This document shows positions 28,741-37,903 of a stretch of 64,000 nt of DNA, piece by piece (within the stretch, counting starts at the first letter, position 1; the number at the start of each line of letters is the position of its first letter). Both the position numbers and the translations under genes were made by a program. Below the pieces are notes generated by a model. That model searched no databases. It was not told where the DNA came from and worked only from the letters and a program-made list of their open reading frames with translations. Origin of the DNA: Bacillus sp. B1-b2 (GTDB lineage Bacteria > Bacillota > Bacilli > Bacillales > Cytobacillaceae). The DNA lies in contig NZ_WEHU01000007.1 of assembly GCF_009183415.1 (NCBI RefSeq), forward strand, positions 124,001 to 188,000. The letters run 5' to 3'.

Positions 28741-29601
28741 TCAATATGCAATGTCACCGAAATCTTCTTCACTAATATCAAAGAACTCTTCAACGACTGC
28801 CATAGTCTTAATTAATTTTCCCGTCTTATATTTTTCTTTAAGTAAACCTTCAATTTGATTAAAAATCATGTTTCTTTGAACGAGAGATAATGAATTTTTC
28901 ATTATCACATTTAAATAGAGATCACCAACTGAATTTTCGGCCACGAATATGTCACCTATCTTGTCGAAAGCATTCCAAAAAGATTGGGTAATTGTCCATA
29001 CTTCTACATTGTTATTTACAACTGAAATATTCATAAATACATCTGGAAAAAGGAAGTGTGTATCTTCTATATTCGCTAATATTCCTCCCTCTTTATTTTG
29101 ATTCGGTAAACTTATGTCTCTTCTATCCCGTTCATCTTGAAAGGCAAGTTGTACACCCAAAACGGTTGTATAAAATGCATAGTTCAATAAAGTAGGAAGA
29201 ATATTTTCATATTCTATTACTAGTTTTGCAGTTAATTTTCTATGTGGTTCTGTAATTAATGTATCCTCTACATTTTCACCTAAGACCTGACGGAGCATAT
29301 CAAAAGTTTGTTGTTTAAGGTTGGCATTACTTTGTTCAAATATTTCATCATCTTTAAATATCTCTTCTAGATTGTTTAATATTTCCATCCCAATAAAATA
29401 TCCATTAAATAAAAGAGATTTTGATACTTTAAATAGATGATTCTCATATTCCTTAATTTTCTCTGCGTCCATAAATTGTTCAAGGTGTATACGCACATAT
29501 TGGTTCAAAAGAAAAAAATCTTTGTTAAACTCTCCATTTGTTTGATAGTGTAACATCAACATTTCCTCTGTTTTTTGCTGAATTTCTTCTAAAGTTTTCA
29601 T
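28741..29601 (-). CDS. hypothetical plasmid protein
   Basis: 286 residues, soluble, largely α-helical in its first half (…EEIQQKTEEMLMLHYQTN…), without signal peptide or a family that I recognise. It overlaps the upstream lipoprotein gene by four bases (ATGA), so the two are translationally coupled, and the split small gene follows 74 bp downstream. Confidence 0.7.
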   Translation of the reverse strand: MKTLEEIQQKTEEMLMLHYQTNGEFNKDFFLLNQYVRIHLEQFMDAEKIKEYENHLFKVSKSLLFNGYFIGMEILNNLEEIFKDDEIFEQSNANLKQQTFDMLRQVLGENVEDTLITEPHRKLTAKLVIEYENILPTLLNYAFYTTVLGVQLAFQDERDRRDISLPNQNKEGGILANIEDTHFLFPDVFMNISVVNNNVEVWTITQSFWNAFDKIGDIFVAENSVGDLYLNVIMKNSLSLVQRNMIFNQIEGLLKEKYKTGKLIKTMAVVEEFFDISEEDFGDIAY

Positions 29602-30260
29602 TTTTCTTTTCCTCCTTGGGATTCTTCATAAAAAGGATCTGATGGCTCATCAGTAATATATTTCCAAGCACCATCTTCTTTATAAATAGAAGTAATAAAA
29701 TAATTAATTCCTTCTGTACTTAATACTTTGCGATAAAAGTACCCCTGTCTTTTAAATCTATCTAAGTTTACTACTGTAATATCATAAGACTCCCCTTTGA
29801 CATTAGCTTGTAAATAGGAATCTTGTATTGATTTGAAAATATTTATGGCATCGTGTTTTTGTGGTAATTCTTCAACGGTCTGAATACTACCATAGTCTAA
29901 AATAAATTTGTAGAAGTCCTCAGGAGAAATTTGCAGAGATTGGAATTTGTATAAGATATCGGCTGCATACCTTGCAAACTCCTCTGGATCTTCATAAGAA
30001 GATTTTACTTCCACTTCTTTCTTATCTAGTATTTTGACAGATTCACCGTCCAATTCAGCAACAACCTCATCTAAAGGCCGTACCTGATCCTTATAGAATG
30101 ATTCTAAGTCCTGGGATTTACTATCAGTTTCAGTTTCTTCATGTGTATCCTTTGTTTCATTTATTTTTTTCGCTTCCTTAACAAATGGATCATTACTACA
30201 ACCTGAGAGTATGATAAAACCTGAGATCAAAAGTGAAGAGTAAAATGGTTTAAATCTCAT
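29598..30260 (-). CDS. predicted lipoprotein, unknown
   Basis: Signal peptide with lipobox LISGFIILSGCSND (Cys about residue 21), so likely anchored outside the membrane; then an acidic, Glu/Asp/Lys-rich linker and a ~130-residue domain with no recognised family. Overlaps both neighbours by four bases, so it is the middle of a coupled operon. Confidence 0.75.
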   Translation of the reverse strand: MRFKPFYSSLLISGFIILSGCSNDPFVKEAKKINETKDTHEETETDSKSQDLESFYKDQVRPLDEVVAELDGESVKILDKKEVEVKSSYEDPEEFARYAADILYKFQSLQISPEDFYKFILDYGSIQTVEELPQKHDAINIFKSIQDSYLQANVKGESYDITVVNLDRFKRQGYFYRKVLSTEGINYFITSIYKEDGAWKYITDEPSDPFYEESQGGKEK

Positions 30261-30832
30261 AAAAAACTCCCTTCCTTTATTTCTTTTTTCTCTTGTTCTG
30301 TAAGAAAATCAACAAGTTCCGCTGTATGAATAGTCGAAGAATTTCTAAAAACATTCATAAAGAACTGTTTAACATTAAAAATTCTAATTCGATCCCCATG
30401 GAAAGAAACTGGGACATTGATGTTTTTATTTATACATAAGCACAAAGTTTTAAGATGATCCTTGTGAATGCTGGAGTGTATGCTAATATAATCCTGTTTT
30501 CGTTCCCCAAACAAAATAGCAGCAATTATGATAGCTTCCTTATCAATTAATGATGGATCAACACGATAACTAAATATCTTATGGTCTTTAATGTACCAAT
30601 TGCTTAGGAAGAATCCTAAAGCATTACTATGAATAGTGAATTCTCCTTTTTTGAATTGCACTGACACGCTATTTTCTAATTTGTATTCTGCTAATAAGTT
30701 AGATAAATAAAGAATTTTTTTCTTATTAAATGGAACTTTAAGTTTTCGCGAACTTGATTGTATTTCTTTTTCTCCTTCACTTAAGAGGGACGCAGTAATA
30801 ACTTTGTTAATAAAGCTGTTTTCCCTTTCCAT
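30257..30832 (-). CDS. hypothetical plasmid protein
   Basis: 191 residues, basic, no membrane segment. AGGGAGAG precedes ATG 30832. First gene of the coupled operon to the lipoprotein and two further genes. Not recognised; segments such as KEAIIIAAILFGERKQDYISIH slightly recall an endonuclease-like fold, but this is too weak to name. Confidence 0.6.
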   Translation of the reverse strand: MERENSFINKVITASLLSEGEKEIQSSSRKLKVPFNKKKILYLSNLLAEYKLENSVSVQFKKGEFTIHSNALGFFLSNWYIKDHKIFSYRVDPSLIDKEAIIIAAILFGERKQDYISIHSSIHKDHLKTLCLCINKNINVPVSFHGDRIRIFNVKQFFMNVFRNSSTIHTAELVDFLTEQEKKEIKEGSFL

Positions 30833-30855
30833 TAATCAACTTCTCTCCCTAAAAA

Positions 30856-30906
30856 AAGAACCCAGAATAAACAGCTCTATTATAGAACTGTTTATTCTGG
30901 GTTCTT
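30856..30906. terminator. 19-bp perfect hairpin
   Basis: AAGAACCCAGAATAAACAG pairs fully with CTGTTTATTCTGGGTTCTT. It lies between the recombinase gene and the operon at 30832, just before that operon's ribosome site, so it could terminate the former or attenuate the latter. Confidence 0.75.
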
Positions 30907-30992
30907 CCCATTGAATGATTTATTTAAATGTATTATAGCCTATAAAGTTATTATATTTCAACCTATTAATAATATTAGATTCTAATTAAGTT

Positions 30993-31838
30993 TTAGATGC
31001 TTTTCATACTCTTCGTTAACTTACTTAAATAGATAGAAACAGTTTGTTCTTCTATACCCATAATCAAAGCTATACGTTGGACTGCGAGTTTTTTATTAAT
31101 ATATAAATAGTAGCACAGAGCTTTTCTAATAGTTGTTAACTGCAGGTCTTGATTAATATCATAATCCTTTTGTATATTTTTTAAGTGATAGTGTATTCCC
31201 ATAAAAGTAATAGGTATTATTCTATTATTTACTGAATCCGTATAAGTGAATAGATACTCTGACTCGTTTAGTAAATTATTATAATAAAACTCAAGAAAAA
31301 TACTTGCATCAATGTTATCCAATGTAATGACTCTATTGGAAAGATTAATCTTAATTCTATCATCGATTATAGAAACATCATCCTTTTTAAACTTAAATTC
31401 GGAGGCTTTTAATCCTTCCATAGCAAGTATAAACAATGCTTTTCGCTTTGCTGTATAATTGGTATTTGCTATTACAAGTTCCTTTACCTTAAGTAAATCT
31501 TCATAAAACAAACTAATATCCAGGTGTTTTTGTACCTTTAGTCTTTTTATTTTTGCTGCTGGATCAATAGGTACTTTGTTTCTTTCCCATAAATAATCAA
31601 AATAGGATTTTAAAATGGCCAACTCTTTATTAATTGTGGAGATTGCCTTCTGATTATCTCCCTGAGTTGAAAGATAGTCTCTTATATCTTTAGATTTGAT
31701 TTCATATAATTCTATTTTCTTTTTATAGAGTTGTCTTAGGAATGAGAAGAATTGATTTAAAACAAGTTCATAACTCGCTATAGTAGTTTCACTATAATTC
31801 TTTTCTTCTAAAAACGAAATAAAACCATCATACTTCAT
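30993..31838 (-). CDS. XerC/D-like tyrosine recombinase, degenerate catalytic site
   Basis: The N-terminal SAM-like core-binding domain is clear (FLEEKNYSETTIASYELVLNQFF… and STINKELAILKSYFDYL). In the C-terminal domain the usual G-L-R-x-S-E motif reads EGLKASEFK, so the first catalytic Arg is Lys; the usual H-x-L-R box reads LTTIRKALCYYL without the His; the tyrosine region TVSIYLSKL remains. 281 residues. Possibly a resolution/maintenance factor that binds DNA but cleaves poorly, or a decayed gene. Confidence 0.7.
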   Translation of the reverse strand: MKYDGFISFLEEKNYSETTIASYELVLNQFFSFLRQLYKKKIELYEIKSKDIRDYLSTQGDNQKAISTINKELAILKSYFDYLWERNKVPIDPAAKIKRLKVQKHLDISLFYEDLLKVKELVIANTNYTAKRKALFILAMEGLKASEFKFKKDDVSIIDDRIKINLSNRVITLDNIDASIFLEFYYNNLLNESEYLFTYTDSVNNRIIPITFMGIHYHLKNIQKDYDINQDLQLTTIRKALCYYLYINKKLAVQRIALIMGIEEQTVSIYLSKLTKSMKSI

Positions 31839-31849
31839 CTTCTATCCCC

Positions 31850-32153
31850 CTTTTAAAAACTATATAGTAATTTCAACTTATAATCTCTACTTCGAGAATT
31901 TTATTTACTTAGTCCTTAGTATATTTTAGTATAAATTATGGATAGTAATATGTCATTTTAATCTAACGTTTTTAAAAGGGAAATACCCATTAATGATGTG
32001 TATTGGTTATTTATTTTAAAAAGCTTAGAGTATATATGTACTCTAACGTAATTGTTAAAAGATAATATGTCATTAAGGGGTATCCGACAAAGTAAAAATG
32101 GACCACCTATAGTAAGTCAGTCCATACGGCATCGACTTTTTAATTTGACTTGA
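31850..32153. other. non-coding stretch
   Basis: AT-rich intergenic sequence between the recombinase start and the terminator at 32154. No supported gene, repeat or clear promoter was seen. Confidence 0.5.
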
Positions 32154-32205
32154 AAAAAACCAAGAAACCGTCTTTTGCTTTTAGCAAGACGACTTCTTGG
32201 TTTTT
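32154..32205. terminator. intrinsic terminator
   Basis: AAAAACCAAGAA…CCGTCTT…AAGACG…TTCTTGGTTTTT, a long stem with T-run, usable by the secreted-protein gene ending at 32256. Confidence 0.8.
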
Positions 32206-32255
32206 GATACAAAATAAGGGAAATTGGTATGAAATTGATTCAATTGAGTGTATTT

Positions 32256-32714
32256 TTATAGTGAATTTCTTATAGTTCCAGTTGTTTTTGACGCAGTACC
32301 TGAGATTATTTCGATCCTATACTCCTTACCTTTTTCCATCCAATAATCTTGCGTAGCTTCGCCACCCTCTTCGAACAATTGTAAACCAGCAGATCCACCC
32401 ATAGTTACCCAATTATTTCCGATCTTTTCTTGCACCCATAAACCTGCAACCCCAGTAGAATAAAGCTTTATTTTACCATACTGACCTTTACCAACCACAG
32501 ATCCTGACACCGCTTTCCATTCAGGCGGACTTATAGTAACACTTGATGAATCTGCAGCATATGCAGTTAAATTCACATATGGAGTAGATAGTTCGTTACT
32601 TGCTGAAGTTAGTTGGCTTTCAGTATTTCCTGATGCCGCAAAAGTTGGAATAGCAGAACCACCTACAATAGCTATTGCTACAGTAGCACTCAGAACTAGT
32701 TTCTTAATTTTCAT
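32256..32714 (-). CDS. small secreted protein
   Basis: 152 residues. Signal peptide (KKLVLSATVAIAIVGGSAIPTFA|ASG) then a ~125-residue domain rich in Gly/Ser/Thr with regular β-type pattern (VTISPPEWKAVSG…IKLYSTGVAGLWVQEKIG). Start ATG 32714 follows AAGGAG (11-base gap); the GTG upstream in frame lies too close to that box. No family recognised; could be a toxin-like or surface-bound β protein. Confidence 0.7.
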   Translation of the reverse strand: MKIKKLVLSATVAIAIVGGSAIPTFAASGNTESQLTSASNELSTPYVNLTAYAADSSSVTISPPEWKAVSGSVVGKGQYGKIKLYSTGVAGLWVQEKIGNNWVTMGGSAGLQLFEEGGEATQDYWMEKGKEYRIEIISGTASKTTGTIRNSL

Positions 32715-32999
32715 TTTTGGGAACACTCCTTTTTAATATTTTTATAACTGTTAGTTACAATGTACTTATTCTATTTTTGGTATTAAATACCTTTTGAAAA
32801 ATGTTAATTATTTGGAAAAAATGTAAAATGAGTAGATATTACTATGATTTTATGAAAATTAAAAAAGAAGGTTATCGGTTCTCGCGCCAAAATTTAGAAA
32901 GGCTAAGTCCTATCAGAAGATAATCCATACAGCCAATTCTTAATTACTATTACATAACGATTAACAAAGAAATTATTATAAACAAATCAATAAAAAAAG

Positions 33000-33030
33000 A
33001 CTAAGTACAATTAACTTAGCCTTTTTTATT
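33000..33030 (-). terminator. terminator of the small membrane peptide gene
   Basis: CTAAG…CTTAG stem flanked by A- and T-runs, T-run on the minus strand, just after the stop of the 33-residue ORF. Confidence 0.65.
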
Positions 33031-33042
33031 TAAAAGTACCCT

Positions 33043-33144
33043 TTATATGCTTACTAGTATTGATCCAACTAGAGTAAAAATAGATACTATTACAATTGTA
33101 TTTAAAATAATGTTTTCAGATTTTTTTGTTTTAAGTAAAAACAT
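33043..33144 (-). CDS. 33-residue single-span membrane peptide
   Basis: ATG 33144 preceded by GAGGTGG (6 bases) encodes MFLLKTKKSENIILNTIVIV followed by SIFTLVGSILVSI: a short basic head and one membrane helix. It has its own terminator and lies 57 bp after tubY. It could be a tubY-linked membrane factor or a type I toxin-like peptide. No family recognised. Confidence 0.55.
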   Translation of the reverse strand: MFLLKTKKSENIILNTIVIVSIFTLVGSILVSI

Positions 33145-33200
33145 TAAAACCACCTCAGTTCATTTATATACCATTATTATAAAACAATATGACAGAATAT

Positions 33201-34145
33201 TCAATCTATTATATTGTTCTCTAAAGGATTATTTAGAAAGTTTTGAACCGAGTATTTCCCCTCTTCAAGAATTCTTTCCTGTTCCCTTAGAGCTAGTTCA
33301 TATTTTTGCTCCATTTCAGCTATTTCTTCTTGTATACTATTCAATTCTTTATAATAGCCATCAATCTTTTCTTTTAATAACTCAGTCTTACTTTGAACAG
33401 CAGCTTCTTGCTTTTCTTTAAGTTGTTTATCTACTTCTATATTAATAAGTTCTTCTTTAGAATCATTTTTAAATCTACTAAAAAAACCTTTTGGTTTTTT
33501 CTTTAATGAGGCAACTAAAATTTGGTCTTGCCTTTCCAAGAGATAATTGCTCATAGAATCATTTTTAAGTTCAGTAACCTCGGATTTAGCATCAGCAATT
33601 TTTCTATCAATGTTTACTGACTCAATTCTTAAATTACTCAACTTTTTTTCATAAGATAATAACAAAACCGTTTGCTGCTGCATTTTTACTAACAACTGAT
33701 TATTAAACTTATAAGAAGCTTCAACAAATTGAGATAACTTTTTAAGATCGTCATATAAAGGTGTATTTTTACTAGAAGGAACAGTTGTAGTTTTATGACC
33801 TAACTCAGTTAGTATTTCAGTTGTAGACAACCCCCCTATATCTATTAATATAGAGACTAAATGAATTTTAAAGATAGTATAATAACTTAATTTATAATAT
33901 CTCCCTTGTTTTTCCGGCTTTATATAAATATCACTTAGCTCATGTCTTAAGTAATATCTTATAGTTGCATCAGCACGTCCAATAAATTTACTTGCTTCTA
34001 CAGTATCGTAAGTTCGCTCATTACTCATACTTAAAATTTTTTCAGTCCAAATGTAATCTTCTAATTCACGAATAATAGCAACATTATAAAGAGGATCAAG
34101 TTTAAATTCATCTTCTAATAATTCTCTCATAGAAATTTCACTCAT
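33201..34145 (-). CDS. tubY: TubY-like partition regulator (MerR-type HTH plus coiled coil)
   Basis: N-terminal winged-helix of MerR type (TYDTVEASKFIGRADATIRYYLRHEL, about residues 44-70), then long coiled coils (about 165-215 and 245-300) separated by the basic stretch LKKKPKGFFSRFKND. In other TubZ systems TubY has this layout and its C-terminal part binds membrane and DNA. Lies 720 bp from tubZ on the same strand. Start ATG follows AGGAGGTGG. 314 residues. Confidence 0.75.
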   Translation of the reverse strand: MSEISMRELLEDEFKLDPLYNVAIIRELEDYIWTEKILSMSNERTYDTVEASKFIGRADATIRYYLRHELSDIYIKPEKQGRYYKLSYYTIFKIHLVSILIDIGGLSTTEILTELGHKTTTVPSSKNTPLYDDLKKLSQFVEASYKFNNQLLVKMQQQTVLLLSYEKKLSNLRIESVNIDRKIADAKSEVTELKNDSMSNYLLERQDQILVASLKKKPKGFFSRFKNDSKEELINIEVDKQLKEKQEAAVQSKTELLKEKIDGYYKELNSIQEEIAEMEQKYELALREQERILEEGKYSVQNFLNNPLENNIID

Positions 34146-34289
34146 TCACCCCACCTCCTACCACTTTTATTGTCAAAAATGACACTTTACAATTGATTTT
34201 ACACGGAAAGAACCAAAAAATCAAAGGAAGTAAAGGACATTTTTACATACCATCAATGCAAATTATCCTTACATTAATCATCACCTTAC

Positions 34290-34540
34290 AACAACTCTAC
34301 ATAAACTTTATAAAAAACTTTTGTAAGCATTACGTAAAATAAATATTATGTTACATAAATTTTATATCATAAATACGTAAGACTTACATAAGTACATAAG
34401 ATTAATATATAAATTACATCATTATTACGTAGTATTTTCATTGGTAAATCTCATAGAGTTCGTTAATTCCATGTTAATATACACTTTATCTATAAAATTC
34501 AACGTAAACATCACATAAAACAACCATTTACATAAACTTT
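34290..34540. repeat. cluster of TACATAA/TACGTAA repeats
   Basis: Roughly nine variants of WTACRTAA, for example TTACATAA at 34351, 34384 and about 34529, ACGTAA at about 34333 and 34376, and CTACATAA near 34298. They lie between tubY and tubZ in AT-rich DNA. They may be binding sites for TubY or TubR or replication iterons. 34146-34290 shows nothing else. Confidence 0.5.
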
Positions 34541-34637
34541 CTCTTATAATGAATGCGCTTTCCGAAAGAATTTAAGCGAATAGGGGAAACAAATAGATTA
34601 TAATAGCATTATTGACTATAAATTAAGGAAGTAATGA

Positions 34638-34818
34638 GATGAATAATTATTTAACGAAAGAAGAAATTGATATAAATAAAATCTATGATTATAATTTATA
34701 TCCTGACAGGATTAGTGGTAGATGCGACAATTGTAATATGGCACATTTTAAAAGTTCTATATCGAAGGGGAAACTACTTAGGGAATGCCGGAATTGTTCC
34801 ATGAAAAAAAGTATCTAA
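34638..34818 (+). pseudogene. small zinc-ribbon-like ORF with a frameshift
   Basis: ATG 34638 with an AAGGAAG box reads MNNYLTKEEIDINKN and stops; the other frame, shifted at the A5 run near 34677-34681, continues IYDYNLYPDRISGRCDNCN…ECRNCSMKKSI to a stop at 34816 and a terminator. Two C-x-x-C pairs suggest a zinc ribbon of ~60 residues. Either an indel broke it, or the A-run allows slippage, or the sequence has an error. Confidence 0.45.
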
Positions 34819-34824
34819 GTCAAA

Positions 34825-34860
34825 AAAAAGCAAAGAATAGGGCGATTCTTTGCTTTTTTT
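34825..34860. terminator. bidirectional terminator
   Basis: AAAAGCAAAGAAT-AGGGCG-ATTCTTTGCTTTT with A and T flanks, between the zinc-ribbon ORF and the tubZ stop. Confidence 0.85.
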
Positions 34861-34863
34861 ATC

Positions 34864-36318
34864 TTATTTTAATTCATTCTCATTTATTTGTTGTAAAATA
34901 TCATCAATATCTATATCCTCATCATCCTTAGAAGATGCTACTTCTCCAACCGATTCTTCAAAAAGATCTTCCACTCCTAGTTCTGCAGCCAGTTCAGAAA
35001 GATCAAAATCATCCTCTTCGTTAGTTTCACTAATTTGCTCAATGCCTTGGGACATATAGGTTATTTGTTTTTGTCTTTCTTTAAATTCGTTATATTCTTC
35101 CACTAATCCCTTAGCCAATCGCTTAGGAAATGCCTCCGCTTTAAAAAATGTATAAACAGTTACAGAAAAATCATTTTGTTCTTCAATATACCCAGAAAAA
35201 ACAGTACCGTTTAGGGGTAATTTATTAATAATTTCATCTCTAGCATCATCAATAAAAGAACTACCAACTTTTAATTTTGAATCAATAATAGCTAAAATCC
35301 CTATATGGTGAATTTTGGCCATTTGATTTGTCTCTGGATTAATCAATTCTATAGGATCGTGAAAGCTATTTTTATCGAGAGACTCAGAAAACATTTTATT
35401 AATATCATGACCATTTTTTATTTCAGAAGCAGGTTTAGTTACCTTACTTATGAATAAACAACCTTGATGCTCTAAAATTGTTCTTCTAAAATCAGCACTA
35501 TCAAAAGTAACCGAGGTTCCACCACCAGTAGTAGCAGTATTTAGTTCATGAAACTCTTCAACTAGTTTAATATTTGCATAGTCTCGGTAATTTTCAATTC
35601 CTTTTCTCTCATTTTCTAGTAAACTATTGAACTCTTCATACATTAGTTGGTTATCAGGATAGACTACAAATGCTACACCTTTATTAGGGTTTTTGGCAAT
35701 ATCATCAATTTTTTTAGTGAAATTATTTACTTGTCTTAATACATCAGGACCATCCGCTCTAGTAGGGATAGTAGCCACTACACCAATCTTTGTAAATCGC
35801 TTACGAGCAATTTTAGTAGCCTCAATTAAGTATTTTTTTGGCTCTTTTTTTATCTCATCTATACCATATTTTTCTTTTAATTTATTAAACTCTTCTTGAA
35901 TTTTAGGTTTATTGTTATATTCATAAAATTCTTCAATTGCCTTTACGATAGTAGAGGTACCCGTTCCGCCACCTAGACCAGCAAAAAACATTACTAAGTC
36001 GTCAGTCGGTCTAACTCTATCTTTTATGAAACTTTTTAGTTGCTCTTTAACTTTTTCATTTGTTTCTAAAATTTGCATTGCCTCTTCAGGATTCTTACCT
36101 AAACCACCCAGCTCTAGACTCTCTCTATTATTGGGAGTGATGTGCTTTAATCCCGCTAAATCACCATCATTACTGTTTAATGCTAGACAATTATATACAG
36201 AAGTACCATCAGCATTTTTTATAGCTGCAAATTGATCTGCCATTCTTGAACCGGCTTGTCCAAACCCAACCATAGTAATGTTAATAGCAGGTTTATTTTT
36301 TGTGAATGTTTTAGCCAT
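34864..36318 (-). CDS. tubZ: TubZ, tubulin-like plasmid segregation GTPase
   Basis: Forms treadmilling filaments that move plasmid copies bound through TubR at tubC. The tubulin G-box is FFAGLGGGTGTSTIVKA (about residues 113-129), the N-terminus INITMVGFGQAGSRMADQF is the first nucleotide loop, and the C-terminal tail is very acidic (SSKDDEDIDIDDILQQINE), as in pBtoxis TubZ. ATG 36318 follows AAGGAG with 9-base spacing and gives 484 residues. In pXO1 the homologue (RepX) was also linked to replication. Downstream of tubR in one operon. Confidence 0.94.
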   Translation of the reverse strand: MAKTFTKNKPAINITMVGFGQAGSRMADQFAAIKNADGTSVYNCLALNSNDGDLAGLKHITPNNRESLELGGLGKNPEEAMQILETNEKVKEQLKSFIKDRVRPTDDLVMFFAGLGGGTGTSTIVKAIEEFYEYNNKPKIQEEFNKLKEKYGIDEIKKEPKKYLIEATKIARKRFTKIGVVATIPTRADGPDVLRQVNNFTKKIDDIAKNPNKGVAFVVYPDNQLMYEEFNSLLENERKGIENYRDYANIKLVEEFHELNTATTGGGTSVTFDSADFRRTILEHQGCLFISKVTKPASEIKNGHDINKMFSESLDKNSFHDPIELINPETNQMAKIHHIGILAIIDSKLKVGSSFIDDARDEIINKLPLNGTVFSGYIEEQNDFSVTVYTFFKAEAFPKRLAKGLVEEYNEFKERQKQITYMSQGIEQISETNEEDDFDLSELAAELGVEDLFEESVGEVASSKDDEDIDIDDILQQINENELK

Positions 36319-36351
36319 TATTTTCATCTCCTTATTTACTAATAATCTTCT

Positions 36352-36726
36352 TCATCCATAAAGTCTTTGAATTACTTGTTTGCCGCGAATAGTTAAAAAC
36401 AAATGCTTATATGGTGGAACAGCTTTATAATATATCAACGACATTGCTAACAAACGCTCAACTATTTTTTCCGCTTGTTTTCTATGTATGTAATCATCCT
36501 TGCAAACAAATGAATAACGTTTATTTTTTTCAACTCTATGTTTTCGTTCTACCTGTACTTTTTCAGATATTTCTCCAACTGTTACAATACTGTCCTTTTC
36601 GTTCTTTGCAATAAAGAGAAATACTTTTTTTAATACTGTGTCATTAGATATTAAATCGGTGAATAAATCTAATGTTTCTGGATCAAATTTTGTATTTTTA
36701 TATTTTTGATGAAGCTCTAAGTCCAA
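36352..36726 (-). CDS. tubR: TubR-like centromere-binding protein
   Basis: 124-residue winged-helix protein upstream of tubZ in the position of TubR; it would bind tubC repeats and link them to TubZ filaments, and repress its operon. Basic segment VQVERKHRVEKNKRYSF and wing-like VPPYKHLFLTIRGKQVIQ. Start TTG at 36726 follows AGGAGG. Assigned mainly from context and size, as TubR sequences diverge. Confidence 0.75.
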   Translation of the reverse strand: MDLELHQKYKNTKFDPETLDLFTDLISNDTVLKKVFLFIAKNEKDSIVTVGEISEKVQVERKHRVEKNKRYSFVCKDDYIHRKQAEKIVERLLAMSLIYYKAVPPYKHLFLTIRGKQVIQRLYG

Positions 36727-36782
36727 TATTATCCTCCTTTACTAAGATATTCTTATAATTTAAATATATAATAACCAATTAA

Positions 36783-37160
36783 AGTTACTAATTCAAGTGT
36801 CTACACTTTTAATAAATAAAATATCATATGAAATATATCTCACAAACCCAATAATATCAACGATTTACTCATAGTTACTAAAATAAGTTACTTTATGGAT
36901 CGATTATAAGTTATCTCACTTAATTTTCAGTAATTATTGCTTAGAAAAATAAATTTAATTTATCTAAAAGTCACAAATTAGTATTTTTAGTTATTTCGCT
37001 ATCATTTGAAGGTATTTTTTTATATTAAATAATTAATATAGTAACTATATTTAGTTACTATATTAAAAACCTTATATACCTTGATATTTTTTATATATTA
37101 CAGTTCCATAAATAAGTAGCAAATGATATGGTTACCACTATTAGTTACTACTTATTTAAT
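36783..37160. repeat. tubC-like centromere repeats (AGTTACTA)
   Basis: AGTTACTA occurs at 36783, 36873, 37053 and 37143, with variants AGTTACTT (36886), AGTTATCT (36909), AGTTATTT (about 36990) and the inverted TAGTAACT (about 37039). AAATAAGTAG (37109-37119) and CTACTTATTT (37149-37158) form a large dyad. The position upstream of tubR matches tubC. The plasmid origin is likely to be in or near it. Confidence 0.75.
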
Positions 37161-37510
37161 TTGTTTTTTCATAGTGGTTTTACATCTAAATTATATAAGC
37201 ACTGCAAATAGCATTCATATAAACCAATGTTTTACGTAACTCTTACATCAACTCAATAAACACTTTCCTTACTCTAAACATACTTTTTACATTAATCAAA
37301 CATAAACGAGAGATTAACATGGCTTCTTCTAAAAAGAAGACTTATAAGTCAGTTTATTCGCAATTAGATTACTAACTCGAATATAGATGACTCCCATTTT
37401 CATTGTCCTTCACCTATAAAATTTAGATGAAACAGTTCATATTTTATTCACTTTTTTATACACTCGTGATTTTATAAAAAATGCTGACTTTTTTAATTAA
37501 TTCCAACTGC

Positions 37511-37557
37511 TTACGGATATCCTATTACGGATAAGGTTATTTGTCCGTGAGCGGACA
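37511..37557. repeat. direct and inverted repeats in the origin-like region
   Basis: TTACGGATA occurs at 37511 and 37525; TATCC-TATTAC-GGATA (37518-37533) and TGTCCG-TGAG-CGGACA (37542-37557) are adjacent dyads. In the gene-free stretch 37160-37900 these are the strongest structures; candidates for oriT, dso or an operator. Confidence 0.5.
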
Positions 37558-37828
37558 TCCTTAACAGAGGATGATGTTAACCCTTGATAAACTTATATTT
37601 TTTTATGTTTTCAAACCCCAACTTCATATGTTTTTAGAGTTAGAAAACACACATCATTTTATGTTTTTTGTACTCTAATCAAAATTTATTTTTTACAGTA
37701 GTTTTCTCGAGTGTTTTTACTAGTGATTAGTATGCCTAATGAATGAATAATACTAATATTTATGCATAAAACTCTAGTTGTTAGGATCATCCCAAAATGA
37801 TATACTAGTCACAGTTTAATAATACAAA

Positions 37829-37882
37829 GGGAAAAACCCTCAAAATGATGAAGATTGATTCTTCACTATTTTGGGGGTTTTT
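37829..37882 (+). promoter_or_regulatory. 5' leader with intrinsic terminator (family member 1)
   Basis: GGGAAAAACCCTCAAAAT…ATTTTGGGGGTTTTT; the terminator arm starts 3 bases after GGG and an AT-rich -10-like stretch lies just upstream. It precedes the AAGGAGG box of the gene at 37904 and resembles the leaders at 41906, 47411 and 57274. Confidence 0.7.
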
Positions 37883-37903
37883 CTGATTTAAGGAGGAGGA
37901 AAT

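Noticed and set aside
33047-33421. 124-residue plus-strand ORF
   Set aside because: Antisense to tubY and the 33-residue membrane peptide; no ribosome site.
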